Below, in pieces: positions 9,006 to 16,868 of a DNA stretch of 64,000 nucleotides. The first letter of the stretch is position 1, and each line of letters opens with the position of its first letter. The translations under genes were made by a program, and so were the position numbers. Below the pieces are notes generated by a model that ran no database searches, was not told the origin of the DNA, and was given only the letters and a program-made list of their open reading frames with translations. The stretch comes from Lactonifactor sp050944855. GTDB taxonomy: Bacteria; Bacillota; Clostridia; Lachnospirales; Lachnospiraceae. The stretch spans positions 1 to 64,000 of the forward strand of contig JBMNRU010000005.1 of NCBI GenBank assembly GCA_050944855.1, in the 5' to 3' direction.

Positions 9006-9416
9006 CTATTCCAGTATCAGGGTAAAGCGCTCTGGATTGTCCACAATATTGTATGCAAGGTCCGGCTTTTCCGGCTGCACATAGGAAAATGTAAATGCCG
9101 GATTGCCGGATTTTACCTGATACTCCGATAGATAAACCGCCACAAAAAGGGCGTTAGGTACCGAAATATCATAGCTGAAACGAACGCTATGAAAAGAATT
9201 ATCCCTGCATTTTTTAATGATTTCTTCCGCGCATTTTTCTTTATCTGCCACAATGAGCCTGTTTACAACAATATTCAGCCTTTCCTCATGGAATCCGCCA
9301 GACATAGAAGAATGTCCGTTATAAACGTCCATTTCCCTGCCGAACTGCAGATGCCCTAATATGGCTGCCGTCAATGCTGCCGCAAGAATTTGTTTTATGA
9401 TTTTTTTCTTTCCCAT
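9006..9416 (-). CDS. Hypothetical membrane-anchored protein, ICE cargo
   Basis: Not recognised. The 136 residues start at the ATG at 9416, with GGGAGG 10 nt upstream; a longer frame to 9446 lacks a ribosome site. A short basic N-terminus (MGKKKIIKQ) leads into one hydrophobic segment (ILAAALTAAILG), then a soluble domain of about 110 residues, probably outside the membrane. The domain alternates beta-like and charged stretches (SFHSVRFSYDISVPNALFVAVYL). It lies between oriT and orf21, where Tn916 has no gene, and is divergent from a small HTH gene; the pair looks like inserted cargo. Confidence 0.6.
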   Translation of the reverse strand: MGKKKIIKQILAAALTAAILGHLQFGREMDVYNGHSSMSGGFHEERLNIVVNRLIVADKEKCAEEIIKKCRDNSFHSVRFSYDISVPNALFVAVYLSEYQVKSGNPAFTFSYVQPEKPDLAYNIVDNPERFTLILE

Positions 9417-9469
9417 ACCTGTATAACCTCCCGACACCTGTATCACAATAGAGTGTATTACAATACATC

Positions 9470-9506
9470 TTATTTTTCAATACAGTTGTACTTATAATTT
9501 TCAATA
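9470..9506. promoter_or_regulatory. Divergent promoter region with repeated TTTTCAATA motif
   Basis: The gap between the genes at 9416 (minus) and 9524 (plus) is AT-rich and contains TTTTCAATA twice (9474-9482 and 9498-9506). The 14-mer TTATTTTTCAATAC (9470-9483) recurs exactly at 16568-16581 upstream of the ICE adhesin. On the minus strand TTGAAA with TACACT 17 nt on is a possible promoter. A role as operator for the adjacent HTH protein is inference. Confidence 0.4.
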
Positions 9507-9523
9507 AAAGGCGGGTAATAAAA

Positions 9524-9724
9524 ATGACGGTATATATTGATTTGGAAAATCTTCTCCGGGAAAAGAATATCAGTAAAAACAAACTATGCGAAGCCTGTAA
9601 CCTGCAAAGGACACAGCTCAACAATTATTGCAAGAACAAGGTAACCAGAATCGACTTTTCAATCCTTGCGAGATTGTGCGATTTTCTGGAATGTACGCCC
9701 AATGACATATTGAAATTACGGTAA
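9524..9724 (+). CDS. Small XRE/Cro-type DNA-binding regulator
   Basis: A 66-residue protein that is almost entirely one helix-turn-helix domain. It reads VYIDLENLLREKNISKNKLC, then EACNLQRTQLNNYCKNKVTRID and ILARLCDFLECTPNDILKLR, the usual end of YozG-like Cro/C1 proteins. It is the only ICE gene in this window on the plus strand. It is flanked by a divergent gene upstream and a clear terminator downstream, so it forms its own unit. It may control its divergent neighbour or the adhesin operon, since a 14-mer is shared by both upstream regions (inference). The ribosome site is weak (GCGGG). Confidence 0.82.
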   Translation: MTVYIDLENLLREKNISKNKLCEACNLQRTQLNNYCKNKVTRIDFSILARLCDFLECTPNDILKLR

Positions 9725-9754
9725 GGCTCTAGGAATTGTCCGGAGCCTTTTTTT
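9723..9754 (+). terminator. Intrinsic terminator after the HTH gene
   Basis: AAGGCTC (9723-9729) pairs with GAGCCTT (9743-9749), followed by seven T. It overlaps the 3' end of the opposing orf21. Confidence 0.8.
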
Positions 9755-11105
9755 CATTCCCCCTTTCTCCTGTAAGCCTGCCAATTTCTTTGATAAAATC
9801 ATGCCCTTTTGGTACAAGGGGCGTGTAAAACTCGGATATGACGCTCGTTCCTGTGTCAACGTAGCCGCGTCCTTTGATCTGTTTCAGAAAAAAGTCTTTG
9901 TCTACTTCCCCAAACATCATGGAATAGCCTAATTCCGACATGCGCCCCAGTGCCACACGGAAGTTGAATTGGTCGCGGATTCCGTCGCCTAAATATTTTG
10001 CGTCTGGCCGCTGGCAGGCGAGAATGAGAAAATATCCTGCCTGTCGCCCAAGCATGACTATCTGTTTGAGTTTATTCAGGACAGCAGCATTTTCTTTTGT
10101 CGTCAGCATTTCCATGAACGCCACATATTCATCAAAAATGAGAAAATGCGGAGCAAGACCGAGATAAGCATAGTTTTCGCCCGTCTTGTAGTTTTCCATG
10201 AGCTTCATAGCTTCACTTCTTGCCATCATGCCGTCATAGAACCTGTCAATGCAGGCGGTTATATCTTCCTTTTTGTAGTAAACGTCGGGCATGGCGACGG
10301 ATAAATCCGCAAGGTCGGCGTTCTTTGGGTCTAACACATACATGACCGCATTACAGCGGAGCAGGGCTTCAATGATAGTGAGGATAAAGTAAGTTTTACC
10401 GCCGCCAGTACCGCCAGCAATCAGCATATGCGGGAGCTTGTCATACTCCCACCAGACATTTTTCATCAATCGCAGCTTGCCATTTTTAGCCTGTACTTCA
10501 TTGATAGTGATTCGATTCGCGATAGTGTCATAAAGTAAGACATACTCCACATAAGAATCATGCAGCTCTTTTGACACCAGTTCACAATACAATCCTGTTT
10601 CCAGCTTCTTTTCCAAATGTAGGAGATGGTCTTGATATTTCCCCAAAGTGATTTCCGTACAAATATACAATAGTCCATTATCCATACGGTAATACATTTT
10701 GGGAAAGCAGATGATTTTCTCTTTCTTGCTGGACGCTGGCAAGTCTTTGAAGAATCCGCTGTCCTGTGTCGTTTCCGATTCATACCAGCCATTTTCAAGT
10801 ATCATGCGTGCCAGCTTTTGACGGTGAAAGAGCTGCTTCACTTTATCATACTGGAATCTGCGGTATATTATGGCAGCAACAGCACATACCAGAGCTGCGA
10901 TAATGATTGTGATTATCCTATATGGCGTGACTGTAAAATGGACGCTGCCATCTTGAAACAGAGAGGTTTCTTCCCAATCAGTAGTTAGGATTGACTTTAG
11001 GTTCAGCAGCATAACCACAGCAAGGAACAGCAGGAGCAGCGAACCAGCCGTGAAACGAAAAACCAGTGATTTGTCACTGGCACGGATACGGTTTCCCTTA
11101 TTCAA
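9729..11105 (-). CDS. Orf21-like coupling protein (FtsK/SpoIIIE-type, TcpA)
   Basis: Type IV coupling protein that hands the relaxase-DNA complex to the mating channel. The 458 residues begin with two membrane segments (about 19-38 and 62-82). A cytoplasmic FtsK-like ATPase follows, with Walker A AGGTGGGKT near residue 228 and a Walker B stretch HFLIFDEYVAFME near residue 320. RPDAKYLGDGIRDQFNFRVALG near residue 370 is typical of the family. The start ATG overlaps the stop of the small gene upstream (ATGA). Length matches Tn916 Orf21. Confidence 0.92.
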   Translation of the reverse strand: MNKGNRIRASDKSLVFRFTAGSLLLLFLAVVMLLNLKSILTTDWEETSLFQDGSVHFTVTPYRIITIIIAALVCAVAAIIYRRFQYDKVKQLFHRQKLARMILENGWYESETTQDSGFFKDLPASSKKEKIICFPKMYYRMDNGLLYICTEITLGKYQDHLLHLEKKLETGLYCELVSKELHDSYVEYVLLYDTIANRITINEVQAKNGKLRLMKNVWWEYDKLPHMLIAGGTGGGKTYFILTIIEALLRCNAVMYVLDPKNADLADLSVAMPDVYYKKEDITACIDRFYDGMMARSEAMKLMENYKTGENYAYLGLAPHFLIFDEYVAFMEMLTTKENAAVLNKLKQIVMLGRQAGYFLILACQRPDAKYLGDGIRDQFNFRVALGRMSELGYSMMFGEVDKDFFLKQIKGRGYVDTGTSVISEFYTPLVPKGHDFIKEIGRLTGERGNEKKAPDNS

Positions 11106-11353
11106 TAAAAATCCATGTAAAATATGAGTACACCTCCATTTTCAGCGTTGCCGCTTGCCTGTGTCTGGAACTGGAACGTATAACCACAGCCATCATTGCT
11201 GATATAGTCAGGCATATGCACTTCCAGAGCTTCTTGCAGCTCACAGGTTTCTAACGCCTGTAACAGCATATCTTCTGCAAGCCACCTGTACTCCGGCAGG
11301 GCGGCACGCTTAAAATCTTTTTCGTAATCATCATAGCCTATGACATTATCCAT
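11102..11353 (-). CDS. Small acidic hypothetical ICE protein
   Basis: Not recognised. An 83-residue acidic protein whose start I place at ATG 11353 (MDNVIGYDDYEKDFKRA). A GGA site lies just upstream, and this avoids a 50-nt overlap with orf22 that a start at 11407 would need. It reads LPEYRWLAEDMLLQALETCE, then VHMPDYISNDGCGYTFQFQT, and ends GGVLIFYMDFY. No membrane segment. It overlaps orf21 by 4 nt, so it belongs to the transfer operon; Tn916 itself has no gene here. Confidence 0.65.
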   Translation of the reverse strand: MDNVIGYDDYEKDFKRAALPEYRWLAEDMLLQALETCELQEALEVHMPDYISNDGCGYTFQFQTQASGNAENGGVLIFYMDFY

Positions 11354-11357
11354 GAGT

Positions 11358-11759
11358 TTATTTTCCGTTTGTGTTATCTTTTCGCTGCTGCGGATTGTTT
11401 GGGGCATGATGGTTTCCTGCTGGCTGACCGTTCTTATTCCTCAAGACAATATCCTCTGCCTTGATGTACCAGTCCACGTCTGCACCCTGAAATGTAGCGG
11501 TCGCTACCGTATCAGCCACAGGACCTACAAGCTCCACTTCTGCGTTATAGTCAAAATCCTTTAACGGGACAGCGGCCGGAATGCTTACCTGTATCATGCG
11601 CCCCTGCTCCTTACATTTCAGATCGTAGGTACGCTCCTTGACTTCTTCAGAAACCGTACCGTCCTCATTCTGGATATGCACCTCACGGCGCAGCGCCGAG
11701 AACTTCAATACCCCGAAAGTCTTTTCCTTATCAATAATGATTCCGTTTGCTAATCTCAT
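11358..11759 (-). CDS. Orf22-like DUF961 (YdcP-family) protein
   Basis: Conserved leading-region protein of Tn916-type elements. The 133 residues start MRLANGIIIDKEKTFGVLKF, the DUF961 signature, followed by a beta-rich domain (SIPAAVPLKDFDYNAEVELVGP) and a polar Asn/Gln-rich tail. In ICEBs1 the homologues help the element replicate as a plasmid; the precise role here is not shown by the sequence. It follows its paralogue orf23 by 14 nt. Confidence 0.85.
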   Translation of the reverse strand: MRLANGIIIDKEKTFGVLKFSALRREVHIQNEDGTVSEEVKERTYDLKCKEQGRMIQVSIPAAVPLKDFDYNAEVELVGPVADTVATATFQGADVDWYIKAEDIVLRNKNGQPAGNHHAPNNPQQRKDNTNGK

Positions 11760-11773
11760 ATACGCAATACCTC

Positions 11774-12088
11774 CTATGCTTTCACCATGTCGTCAGCCGA
11801 CAGGATATAGTTAGTGAACCCTCTTGTACCGATTTTGTAACCCTCTGCGGTGATTTTGGGATTGATAAGTTTTACCTTTTCCTCTGATTCAAAATTCTTC
11901 TCGCCAGCAGAAGCAGGCAGCACCACGATAACATCATCTGCCCTCTGTACGTCCGAATAAAGGTTGAAGCTGCGGGAAACGGCCGTCATACGTCCGTTGA
12001 TCCTGCGCTGTTCAACTTTATTCTCTCCAGCAAATTCCAAGTTCCCGAATGTTTTCTCCATGTTCGGGATAACATATCTTAATTCCAT
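11774..12088 (-). CDS. Orf23-like DUF961 (YdcP-family) protein
   Basis: 104-residue paralogue of the next gene. It begins MELRYVIPNMEKTFGNLEFAG, has the common arginine-serine-phenylalanine block RSFNLYSDVQRADDVIVVLP, then GEKNFESEEKVKLINPKI, and ends in a short acidic tail. It is the first gene of the conserved transfer block; about 240 bp separate it from the methyltransferase. No catalytic motif or membrane segment is visible. Confidence 0.85.
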   Translation of the reverse strand: MELRYVIPNMEKTFGNLEFAGENKVEQRRINGRMTAVSRSFNLYSDVQRADDVIVVLPASAGEKNFESEEKVKLINPKITAEGYKIGTRGFTNYILSADDMVKA

Positions 12089-12169
12089 AAATTGTTTACC
12101 TCTTTTCTTTCTATATTTTTAGTGTTTGATTGTGCCATTCTGCCATCAGGATAATATCTGTCTGCCTGT

Positions 12170-12214
12170 GAATTATCAAGGGCAAGCGTGTGCTGAAAGC
12201 ACCCTTGACAATTC
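12170..12214. repeat. Inverted repeat in the leader of the ICE transfer operon
   Basis: GAATTATCAAGGG (12170-12182) pairs with CCCTTGACAATTC (12202-12214), 12 of 13 positions. It lies in the 243-bp gap between the methyltransferase stop and orf23. No T-run follows, so an operator or leader structure is more likely than a terminator. Confidence 0.5.
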
Positions 12215-12331
12215 CCATTCAGAAAGATAAAGCATAGTCAAGCAGAAGTTAGATAAAATATCAGCGATATGCTGATTTCCCCAAAATAAATCTGTTTTAG
12301 GCGGTTCTTTATTGTGATAGTTTTTTAATCT

Positions 12332-13396
12332 TTATCCCTCCAATACTTCTTTGATTCCTGCCATGATGTACTCCGCACAGGGTAAGGCGATTGCGTTTCC
12401 AAGCGCGGTACACCTTGCGTTGTCGCTGGTCTGTTTTCCGAGATAGTCATACTTTGTCCAGTAATCCGGCAGCCCCATCAGACGTTCACATTCAAGCGGT
12501 GTCAGATAGCGGATAAATCCGTCTTTTTCCTTTCCCTCATACCAGAATGAAAAAATACCCGTCGCACCTGCTAAAAGAGTGGGAAAAGGGTCATCTGACC
12601 GTCCGAAGCTTCGTAAGAATCCGGGAACATCTTTTCCTTTTGCACAGCTCCGCATACGTCTTTCCTCAAAGGGACATAAGACTGGTATTTCCCTCCTTGT
12701 TTCAGCAGCAGGTATTCCACCGACTCCGGCGGAGGATAGCCCGCTCTCTCTGCCAGCGTCAGGAAGTGGGTACACCCTACGGGGTTTAAGTAATATTTCT
12801 GCGGCACGCTGCCCTCCAAAATCTGCCACGACAAAGACGCGTTTTCTTCTCTGTACGAGGGTGGGTTCTCCCCAATACTGGGCGTCCAGGAGCCGCCAGC
12901 AGACGTCAGAGAGACCCCCTCTAACCATTCCGCATTTTGCCCATCTTCCAGAATCAGGCATTGGAATCTCGGAATCTGTGAACGATTCCAGCACGGATTT
13001 AAAATCCAGCCTGTGGTTTGATGAAAATGCTCCTGCGACGTTTTCCCAAACAGCGATAACTGGAAATATGCCATTGGTCGCACACCTCATTTCTTTTATG
13101 ATTCTGATTGCGTGATAGAAAAGCCCCGATTTACTTTCTGCCAGCCCCTCACGGAATCCGATGGTGGAAAGGTTCTGGCAGGGTGAACCGAATGTAATGA
13201 TATGCACCGGGGGAATTTCAAAGCCTTTCAGCTTCGTAATATCCCCCAAATGCGCCATATCGGAAAAATGCCTTTTCGTAATGGAAATCGGCACTTTCTC
13301 AATCTCACTGGCCCACAGCGGCGTTATCCCATGACGGGAGGCCGCAAGGGGAAACACACCGATACCGTCAAACAGGCTCCCAAGTGTCAGGCCCAT
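12332..13396 (-). CDS. DNA (cytosine-5) methyltransferase
   Basis: Methylates cytosine at carbon 5. All key motifs are visible in its 354 residues: motif I LGSLFDGIGVFPLAA, motif IV FGSPCQNLS with the catalytic Cys, motif VI WENVAGAF, motif VIII QRRKRVFVVADF, and motif X ALGNAIALP. A variable region of about 90 residues between VIII and IX is the likely target recognition domain. No restriction enzyme gene is adjacent, so it appears to be an orphan methylase, probably protecting the ICE alongside the two ArdA proteins (inference). Its ATG overlaps the adhesin stop (TAATG), so the two genes are co-translated. Confidence 0.93.
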   Translation of the reverse strand: MGLTLGSLFDGIGVFPLAASRHGITPLWASEIEKVPISITKRHFSDMAHLGDITKLKGFEIPPVHIITFGSPCQNLSTIGFREGLAESKSGLFYHAIRIIKEMRCATNGIFPVIAVWENVAGAFSSNHRLDFKSVLESFTDSEIPMPDSGRWAKCGMVRGGLSDVCWRLLDAQYWGEPTLVQRRKRVFVVADFGGQRAAEILLKPRRVYPLPDAGRESGLSSAGVGGIPAAETRREIPVLCPFEERRMRSCAKGKDVPGFLRSFGRSDDPFPTLLAGATGIFSFWYEGKEKDGFIRYLTPLECERLMGLPDYWTKYDYLGKQTSDNARCTALGNAIALPCAEYIMAGIKEVLEG

Positions 13397-16300
13397 TACC
13401 GGTTTCCTTTTCTGCCGAATCTCTTATATCCGGCAAAAATAAGGCAGGCAGCGGAAATCCCCATCATAGCAAACAATGCGGCAAGCGGCGTATTGTCGCC
13501 TGTTTTTGGTGAATCGCTTGTCTTTGTTGGCGTGTTCGGTTCATCTGGTGCAGCCGGGGATTCTGGCTTTTCTTTAACCGCCACCGTCTGCCCATCGTCC
13601 TTAATGTCCTTATGTTCCGCCACTTTGACAGGCTTGTCTGGATTGGTTACGTCATATAATTCTTCAAAAGTCACAAGCTCTTTACCTGTAAGCTCACTGG
13701 CATTGAACGTAAATTCAATTTGGACTTCCATCTTCGTGTCGGCAGCGGTAAAAGTAAGGTCATTTTCCACACGCTTGCCACCTACGATAAGCTCTGCATT
13801 TTCAGACTTCACCATTTCCCAGCCTTTAAGAGTATATTTCACGCCTTTTTCCAAACCATCTAAAGCGACGGTATCAACGATAGTCACGTTTTTTCCAGCT
13901 TCGATTGTCTTTTTCCCTGTTGCTTTATCGGCAGCGGTTGTGTGCATAGTGATGATACGTTCTGTAATCGCCACAGTCTGCCCGTCGTCCTCGATGTCTT
14001 TATGTTCCGCCACCTTTATAGGCTCGTCTGGATTGGTAAGGTCATATAATTCTTCAAAGGTGACAAGTTCTTTCCCGGCAAGGGAAGAAGCGTTGAATGT
14101 AAAGGAAACTTCCACTTCCATTTCTGATTTTTTCGCTGTGAATGTGTAATCACTTTCTACAGGCTGACCGTCAATCAAAAGCTGTGCATTTTCAGACTTC
14201 ACCATCTGCCAGCCTTTTAACTGATATTTTGTGCCTTTCTTCAAACCATCTAAAGTCACGGTATCAATGATAGTCACGTTTTTTCCAGCAACGATTGATT
14301 TTCCACCTGTTGTCTTATCTGTGGCTGTCGTATGGATAGTGATTTCTGGTTCGTAATCGTCTGTAAGCGTACCCAAATCAACAACCACCTTATTTCTTGA
14401 AACTACCACGTCAAAGGCTGGAATCAGTGTCATTCCCTTGTTGGAATCACAGCGTAATTCTTCAATTTCGTAAGTGTCATAAAGCAAAGCGCCTTTGCTG
14501 TCGTCTGGCGCGGACGTACCGAACCAGATACCGTCCTCGCTGGTCTTTCCTGCATTGGTATTCTGTGTATGTGATACCCATTCAGAGGAAGTGGAGAACT
14601 GACCGTTTTTATCCGTTACAATGGTATGGCTCTCACCAGTCGTCTTGCTCGTGATCCGAAAGGGAACATTCGCAAGCCGCTTGTGCGTACCGTCACCGAT
14701 TTTCACGCCCTCAATATCCCCACGGATAATCTGATTGTAGATGGAATGTGCTTCATCTGTTAAATCCACAATTTTTTCATTCTCTGTGATTTCAAATTCA
14801 ATCGGTTTAGCCCCGTCTGTCAAATATCCCTCTGGAGCTTTGCTTTCCTCGATACGGTATTTTCCGTAAGGAAGTGTGCCAGCGTCAGTAGCAGCGATAC
14901 CGTCAATACCTGTATGGATTGTCTTGACGACTTCATTTTTGTTGTATAGCTTGCCATCTACCAGAACAGCATTATCATTTAAGGAAATGATTGTAAAGGC
15001 AGTATCTTTTAAAGTCGCACCGCCCTGTGCTTTCGTATCTTTGGTTTCAAGGTCACGTTTCTGGATTTTGACACCTCCACGAATCACCTTATCTGATACG
15101 GAATACTGGTTGCTGCCGTTTAACGCTGCAAGTTCACCATCTTCTGTAATCTGTGCCACATACACGCCTTTTATCTGTTCGGAACTTCCAGCAGCCTGCA
15201 TATATGCACCCTCTAACAAGTAACCGTTCGGGGCAGACTTTTCTTCCACGGTGATAGTGCCAAGCGGTAAACAGATAACGTCATTCTGTGTATAGAAGTT
15301 GTCACCAGATACCTTGTAGGAATCAGCTAATCTTGTGATATAATGGATTTCATTCTTGCTGTCCTTTTCAGCGATTGTCTTTGTCGTCCATGTGCGTGTC
15401 GGCTGTGATGGAAGATTATCTTTCGTATAATATCCGTCATAATATTTCCAGACAAACTCTGCACCCTCCAAAGAAGCATTACCCTGTGGCGTAGCTTTTC
15501 CTGTTTCCATGTCAATCTTGAAAAGTTCAACCAAAGTGTCTGTGACTTTTGGTGTATCGCTCACTTTCAAAATGGCAGTTTCACCAGCTTTTACCGTAAG
15601 CGTGTAGATATTCTTATCTAACTGGAATCCTTTTGGAGCTTTTGTTTCTTTTACATAATATGTAGCAGCCCGGAGTTCCACAGTGTCAGTATTCCCGTTT
15701 CCATCTGTCGTAAGTGTGGCAACAGGCTTCGTGCAGCTTTTATCAGAATAGACACCATAAGCCGCGCCAGCAATGGAATAGCAGTCATTCCCGTTTGTAA
15801 CTGTAGTATTACTGGAAGATTTCTGAATCTTGCCATTCCCGACAGCCAGCTTCGCCCAGAACTGTCCTAAGTCCTGCCCCTCGCCAGTGTAGATATAGCC
15901 GCCGCAATCGTAGCGGTCTTTATTTGCCTTTGCAAAATCCTTTGCGTTCTCATAGACTTCTGACTGGATTTTCTCTGACACTTCATCATAGGCAGCTCGT
16001 ACATTGTTGTAACCCCAGCCTAAATGAACGCTCAATCTACGCCAGACAACGCACTGTTTTAACAGATACACCTGCTTACTGGAAAGACTATGTTTTTCAG
16101 CGTACTGTTTGACGTATTCCAGATTCAACGCCACATCTGATATTTGTTCGCTGCTCATTCTGTCTTTCGCGTCAATACGGTTTTTATATCCCGATTGAAA
16201 GTCCGTGTTAATGTCTACACAATAGGCAGCCTGGCCGTCAGCGGTCATTATGCTTTCTTCAAAGCTCTTAATTTCCGTACCGCCATTGTCAACCTTGACG

Positions 16301-16431
16301 ATAGTTCCTGCTTTCCCGTCCGTAGTGGTGTAGACGGAATCCGCAGCATAAGCCTGTGTGACAGGCAGGGCGGTAAATACGGTTTCAAGGGCGAGTACGC
16401 CTGTAAACAATCGTTTCATAATCTTATTCAT
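13396..16431 (-). CDS. LPXTG-type surface adhesin with thioester-like, SpaA/Cna-B and VaFE repeats
   Basis: Large wall-anchored protein of 1011 residues from the ATG at 16431; the frame runs further up but the signal peptide starts here (MNKIMKRLFTGVLALETVFT...AYAADS). An N-terminal thioester-type domain is suggested by AAYCVDINTDF with its Cys and LKQCVVW with its Gln. Three or more SpaA/Cna-B folds follow, marked by YYVKETKAPKGF, ITVEEKSAPNGYLL and YRIEESKAPEGYL, likely with isopeptide cross-links. Two long VaFE repeats end in VAEHKDIEDDGQTV and VAEHKDIKDDGQTV. The C-terminus has sorting signal SPKTGDNTP, a hydrophobic segment and FGRKGNR. It probably anchors donor cells to recipients or host surfaces (inference). 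Confidence 0.88.
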   Translation of the reverse strand: MNKIMKRLFTGVLALETVFTALPVTQAYAADSVYTTTDGKAGTIVKVDNGGTEIKSFEESIMTADGQAAYCVDINTDFQSGYKNRIDAKDRMSSEQISDVALNLEYVKQYAEKHSLSSKQVYLLKQCVVWRRLSVHLGWGYNNVRAAYDEVSEKIQSEVYENAKDFAKANKDRYDCGGYIYTGEGQDLGQFWAKLAVGNGKIQKSSSNTTVTNGNDCYSIAGAAYGVYSDKSCTKPVATLTTDGNGNTDTVELRAATYYVKETKAPKGFQLDKNIYTLTVKAGETAILKVSDTPKVTDTLVELFKIDMETGKATPQGNASLEGAEFVWKYYDGYYTKDNLPSQPTRTWTTKTIAEKDSKNEIHYITRLADSYKVSGDNFYTQNDVICLPLGTITVEEKSAPNGYLLEGAYMQAAGSSEQIKGVYVAQITEDGELAALNGSNQYSVSDKVIRGGVKIQKRDLETKDTKAQGGATLKDTAFTIISLNDNAVLVDGKLYNKNEVVKTIHTGIDGIAATDAGTLPYGKYRIEESKAPEGYLTDGAKPIEFEITENEKIVDLTDEAHSIYNQIIRGDIEGVKIGDGTHKRLANVPFRITSKTTGESHTIVTDKNGQFSTSSEWVSHTQNTNAGKTSEDGIWFGTSAPDDSKGALLYDTYEIEELRCDSNKGMTLIPAFDVVVSRNKVVVDLGTLTDDYEPEITIHTTATDKTTGGKSIVAGKNVTIIDTVTLDGLKKGTKYQLKGWQMVKSENAQLLIDGQPVESDYTFTAKKSEMEVEVSFTFNASSLAGKELVTFEELYDLTNPDEPIKVAEHKDIEDDGQTVAITERIITMHTTAADKATGKKTIEAGKNVTIVDTVALDGLEKGVKYTLKGWEMVKSENAELIVGGKRVENDLTFTAADTKMEVQIEFTFNASELTGKELVTFEELYDVTNPDKPVKVAEHKDIKDDGQTVAVKEKPESPAAPDEPNTPTKTSDSPKTGDNTPLAALFAMMGISAACLIFAGYKRFGRKGNR

Positions 16432-16640
16432 ATTCCTTGATTCTCCTTTCATTTGGAAAAAAAATAGACGCTCATTTCTGAACGTCTGAAAGTGGAAAAA
16501 GAACGCTTTGCACGTTCCATTATCCACGCTTATTGAATAGTTAATGTTCAATAAGGTATACACTATTTTATTTTTCAATACTGATGTGCTGTCCTGAATC
16601 CCTGTCTGTATCTTTGCATTTCTAGGCATTTCACCGTATC
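16432..16640 (-). promoter_or_regulatory. Leader and control region of the adhesin operon
   Basis: Gene-free stretch upstream of the adhesin, AT-rich. It holds a perfect 9-bp inverted repeat CTTATTGAA/TTCAATAAG (16529-16537 with 16547-16555), two short hairpins (AGACG/CGTCT near 16470-16490, GAACG/CGTTC near 16501-16517), and the 14-mer TTATTTTTCAATAC (16568-16581) shared with 9470-9483. The TATTGAA core occurs three times. I read it as a likely operator-promoter region, but no strong -35/-10 pair stands out. Confidence 0.45.
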
Positions 16641-16733
16641 AAGGTTCATTCATGAGTAGTAAATTAGTAGTAAAATATGCTCTTTCTGCCTTTGGAATTG
16701 CTGATAAATACAGTGTTTTCAAGGATTTCTTGA

Positions 16734-16868
16734 GTTTTGGGTGGATTTTTCTATATAAAAGAAATTGCGCAGATTCTGGAAATTTCAGAGGGGGCGGTTC
16801 AAAAACGCCTTGCCAGAGCCCGTGGAAAGCTGAGAATGACGATTAATATTGAGGAGGTTTTTGCATGA
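16734..16868 (+). pseudogene. 3' remnant of an ECF sigma factor gene cut by the ICE
   Basis: The frame ending at TGA 16866-16868 reads FFYIKEIAQILEISEGAVQK and RLARARGKLRMTINIEEVFA. This is the region 4 helix-turn-helix of a sigma-70-family (ECF) factor. Upstream the frame soon meets a stop (16731) and there is no room for region 2, so only about the last 40 codons remain. Its stop overlaps the start of the next gene (ATGA), the usual sigma/anti-sigma arrangement. The missing part is expected on the far side of the ICE. Confidence 0.8.

Larger units (their letters stand above)
1..16745 (-). mobile_element. Tn916/Tn5397-family integrative conjugative element, right-hand part
   Basis: Gene content and order on the minus strand match the Tn916 conjugation module: DUF961 pair (Orf23, Orf22), FtsK-like coupling protein (Orf21), oriT, MobT relaxase (Orf20), small Orf19, ArdA (Orf18), Orf17, VirB4-like Orf16, Orf15 and Orf14. 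An adhesin and a cytosine methyltransferase occupy the leading end. Orf13, excision and integration genes are not visible and should lie left of position 1. The right border is placed between about 16640 and 16750 because host sigma-factor coding begins there; the exact att site cannot be read without the left end or an empty site. Family assignment is firm, borders are inference. Confidence 0.85.

Noticed and set aside
12170..12214. Terminator for the adhesin-methyltransferase operon
   Set aside because: The inverted repeat is good but no T-run follows on the minus strand, so I list it only as a repeat.
13202..14149. 315-codon open frame on the plus strand, antisense to the adhesin and methyltransferase genes
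   Set aside because: It runs opposite to a strongly supported gene with recognisable domains; its Ser/Val-rich translation mirrors repeated codons of the VaFE repeats, and no ribosome site supports it.
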